Below are positions 61,944-64,000 of a stretch of 64,000 bases of DNA, piece by piece. The stretch's first letter is position 1; the number at the start of each line of letters is the position of its first letter. Source of the stretch: a gamma proteobacterium HTCC2207. Its GTDB lineage: Bacteria > Pseudomonadota > Gammaproteobacteria > Pseudomonadales > Porticoccaceae. A program made the translations under genes and the position numbers. The stretch lies in NCBI GenBank assembly GCA_000153445.1, contig CH672399.1:278996-342995 (forward strand), read 5' to 3'. Below the pieces are notes generated by a model, which worked only from the letters and a program-made list of their open reading frames with translations, searched no databases and was not told the origin of the DNA.

Positions 61944-63191
61944 TTAATCAAGAATAAAGTTAACTGGGCATTTCTCTGGCCCGTAGTTAATAAAGCCCTT
62001 ATCTTGATAAACCACTGGGCCATTACCAGGTTCAACAGCTTTGTAGCGATCCAAAATACCGTTGATCATGCCGGCAGCTTCATTACGCGCAACCATGGAG
62101 GCGATACAGTGGTGAATGCCGTGACTAAAGGTTAGGTTTTTGCCAACATTTGGACGATTGAGAATAAAGTCATGTGGATTTTCAAAGACTTTAGGATCGT
62201 GGTTACCGGCACCAAAGAATACGCACACCCAGTCGCCTTTCTTCATTTTTTGGCCGGCGATCTCGGTGTCTTGAGTACATTCACGGAACAGACGCTGGAT
62301 AGGACCATCGCGGCGAATACTCTCTTCGAGGAATGGACGAACCAATGATCTATCGGCGCGCATTTTCTGATAAAGCTCAGGAAACTCAAGCATTGCTGCA
62401 ACCTGATTTCCAAGCAGATATACACTGGATTCAGCGCCACCGGCAACCATAGTGATACAGAAGCGAACCACTTCTTCAGGCGTCAACATACGTCCATCTT
62501 CAGCCTTGGCTTCGATAAATCCAGTCAACAAATTATCTTCGGCCATACCGCGCTTGACCTGGTCATAGCGCTCCGCCACTTGCTCTGTGTAGTAATTAAA
62601 CATCTCAATATTGGACTGGGCTTTACCAGCCATATCCAGGTTCGAGGTACCCATATAGGCATCTGACCAATCGCGAATTTTGCGGTAATCTTCCTGCGGT
62701 GTACCGAGCAATTTAGAGATAAAACGCGCCGGCAAATCTGCAGCGAGATTGTCCATAAAGTCGATATAGCCAGCACCTTCATCGGTGAGCATTTGATCGA
62801 TAACGTCTTTGAGCCAAGGGCCTACATCTGTGCCCACTCGCCGTGGAGTAAAGGCCTGCCGAGCGATGCTTCTGAGCCATGTGTGCTCGGGCTGATCGTG
62901 ATTTACCAACATCAGAGTGGGTGCATCCGACGCTTCTTGCATACGGTCACGAGACGAAAAAATCTCATGATTACTGGCAACATGGACTAAATCTTTATAG
63001 TTCAAAATTGCCCAGGCTGGAATCGGCTTATCCATACCTTTAACTGTGCCTGGAGGATAGCCCTCAACGCCAAACTGAATTGGCTTGTCGCGCAACATGT
63101 CATAGTACGGAAATGGATTTTGAATAACTGCAGGTTGTTCAAGGTCTCGAGCGTGAAATTCATCGCCAGATATTACTAATTGGTTAATCAT
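61944..63191 (-). CDS. Cytochrome P450
   Basis: 415 residues, soluble bacterial P450. I-helix AGGAESS, ExxR in EESIRRDG, and the heme loop FSHGIHHCIA where the Cys binds iron. Hydroxylates a hydrophobic substrate using the ferredoxin and reductase in this island. ATG 63191 has AGGAG with good spacing. Upstream SDR is 31 bases away on the same strand, so likely one operon. Confidence 0.9.
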   Translation of the reverse strand: MINQLVISGDEFHARDLEQPAVIQNPFPYYDMLRDKPIQFGVEGYPPGTVKGMDKPIPAWAILNYKDLVHVASNHEIFSSRDRMQEASDAPTLMLVNHDQPEHTWLRSIARQAFTPRRVGTDVGPWLKDVIDQMLTDEGAGYIDFMDNLAADLPARFISKLLGTPQEDYRKIRDWSDAYMGTSNLDMAGKAQSNIEMFNYYTEQVAERYDQVKRGMAEDNLLTGFIEAKAEDGRMLTPEEVVRFCITMVAGGAESSVYLLGNQVAAMLEFPELYQKMRADRSLVRPFLEESIRRDGPIQRLFRECTQDTEIAGQKMKKGDWVCVFFGAGNHDPKVFENPHDFILNRPNVGKNLTFSHGIHHCIASMVARNEAAGMINGILDRYKAVEPGNGPVVYQDKGFINYGPEKCPVNFILD

Positions 63192-63222
63192 TTTAGTTCT
63201 CCTGTTATTGACAGCCTGAGGG

Positions 63223-63999
63223 CTAGGTGGCGTTAAAGCCGCCGTCGATTACTAATTCAGCACCGGTCATATAACGACTGGCATCGGACGCGAGGAAGAT
63301 AATTCCTGAGGCAACATCTTGAGGCTTACCTGATTCACCCATAGGAACGGCGGCTAAGAAGCCCCCTTCTGCAGCTTCCATATCCGGCGCGACACCCAAA
63401 TCAACCAGCTGGCGCAGGAATGAAGTGCCCATATCGCTTTCGATAATGCCTGGGTGGATTGAATTACAGCGAATGCCCATACCGAGCATGGCGCACTCAG
63501 CAGCCACCGATTTGGTCAACAGACGAACAGCACCTTTGGAGGCGTTATATGATGCCAGAGCAATACTGCCAGACAGACCCATCACCGATGACAGATTGAT
63601 AATAGAACCACCGCGACCGCTTACTCCGCCGGGACGCATGGCAATAGAGGCGTGCTTACAGCCCAACAGAGTGCCAGCAACGTTAACATCCTGTACCTGT
63701 TTGAATTCTTCTACATCCAAGTCAGCCAGTAGCTTCATGGGTACGATGGCTGCGGTATTCACAACAATGTCAAGGCCGCCGAAAGTATCCACCGCACATT
63801 TAATAGCAGCTTCCCACTCACCTTCATCCACAACATTATGTTTAATAAACTCGGCTTTGGCGCCAGTGGCAAGTAACTCGTCACGCACCGCTCTGCCCGT
63901 TTCTTCTTGGATATCGGTGATTAATACTGAGGCACCAACTGACACTAGGCCCCTGCATATTTCAGCACCCAGCGTGCCAGCAGCGCCGGTTACCAGTGC
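63223..63999 (-). CDS. Short-chain dehydrogenase/reductase (5' end beyond window)
   Basis: About 259 residues in the window, the frame running off the right edge. TGAAGTLGAE for dinucleotide binding, NTAAIVP, Ser in INLSSVMG and YNASKGAV with catalytic Tyr and Lys; the C-terminus GAELVIDGGFNAT is typical of sterol/alcohol SDRs. Next to the P450, it probably oxidises the alcohol product to a ketone for the Baeyer-Villiger enzyme. The start codon is not in the window. Confidence 0.88.
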   Translation of the reverse strand, partial: ALVTGAAGTLGAEICRGLVSVGASVLITDIQEETGRAVRDELLATGAKAEFIKHNVVDEGEWEAAIKCAVDTFGGLDIVVNTAAIVPMKLLADLDVEEFKQVQDVNVAGTLLGCKHASIAMRPGGVSGRGGSIINLSSVMGLSGSIALASYNASKGAVRLLTKSVAAECAMLGMGIRCNSIHPGIIESDMGTSFLRQLVDLGVAPDMEAAEGGFLAAVPMGESGKPQDVASGIIFLASDASRYMTGAELVIDGGFNAT

Positions 64000-64000
64000 A

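Noticed and set aside
1..64000. tRNA, rRNA, prophage or insertion sequence
   Set aside because: No cloverleaf, ribosomal segment, transposase or integrase was recognised by reading; small RNA genes could still be missed without a covariance search.

Overview
The window is chromosomal DNA from a gram-negative gammaproteobacterium. It carries a TonB-dependent receptor, many predicted lipoproteins and a complete tatABC set. A fused bioH-bioC gene, the split B12-dependent ribonucleotide reductase (nrdJa/nrdJb), a DUF3094 protein and the ybbA-ybbP/tesA arrangement recall marine relatives of Cellvibrionales/Pseudomonadales; this placement is an inference. No rRNA, tRNA, CRISPR array, transposase or prophage gene was recognised.

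Layout. 0-7.7 kb: the tail of a SPOR protein, a TPR-sulfotransferase with a gamma-glutamylpolyamine synthetase, a TonB-dependent receptor and a putrescine-type aminotransferase; the synthetase and aminotransferase suggest polyamine use. 8-14.3 kb: an NhaC antiporter, two exported zinc hydrolases (M28, M20), a class V aminotransferase and a class III CoA-transferase. 14.5-29.6 kb: fourteen tightly packed plus-strand genes with no recognised name. 29.6-35.1 kb: trpBA, then nrdJab behind two NrdR boxes. 35.2-43.2 kb: a small acyl carrier protein, a histidine kinase lacking its catalytic residues, ybbAP/tesA, an exported MsrB and an EamA transporter. 43.2-50.8 kb: recJ, a DUF3094 gene, bioBF-bioHC-bioD and an SDR. 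51.2-52.7 kb: tatABC. 52.7-64 kb: a catabolic island with acyl-CoA ligase, alpha/beta hydrolase, DUF1329 protein, ferredoxin reductase, a two-domain MarR-like regulator, ferredoxin, DUF3237 protein, Baeyer-Villiger monooxygenase, P450 and SDR.

The best candidate for an undescribed system is the 14.5-29.6 kb operon. It joins an ExbB/TolQ/MotA-like channel to two paralogous proteins, each with an ExbD-like membrane helix bearing an Asp, a coiled coil and an intact von Willebrand A domain. With these come a degenerate Hsp70/actin-like protein, a PEGA-repeat protein with a formylglycine-enzyme fold lacking the expected cysteines, TPR proteins (one ending in a TonB-C-like domain), several lipoproteins, an M48 protease and a PpiC-like protein. 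I read it as a proton-motive-force-driven cell-envelope machine in which vWA domains replace the usual periplasmic module.

The catabolic island resembles the logic of camphor degradation: P450 with its redox partners hydroxylates, an SDR makes a ketone, the Baeyer-Villiger enzyme a lactone, a hydrolase opens it and a ligase makes the CoA ester. Its substrate cannot be read from the sequence. A second recurring oddity is short tandem repeats starting at or just past stop codons of several unrelated genes.
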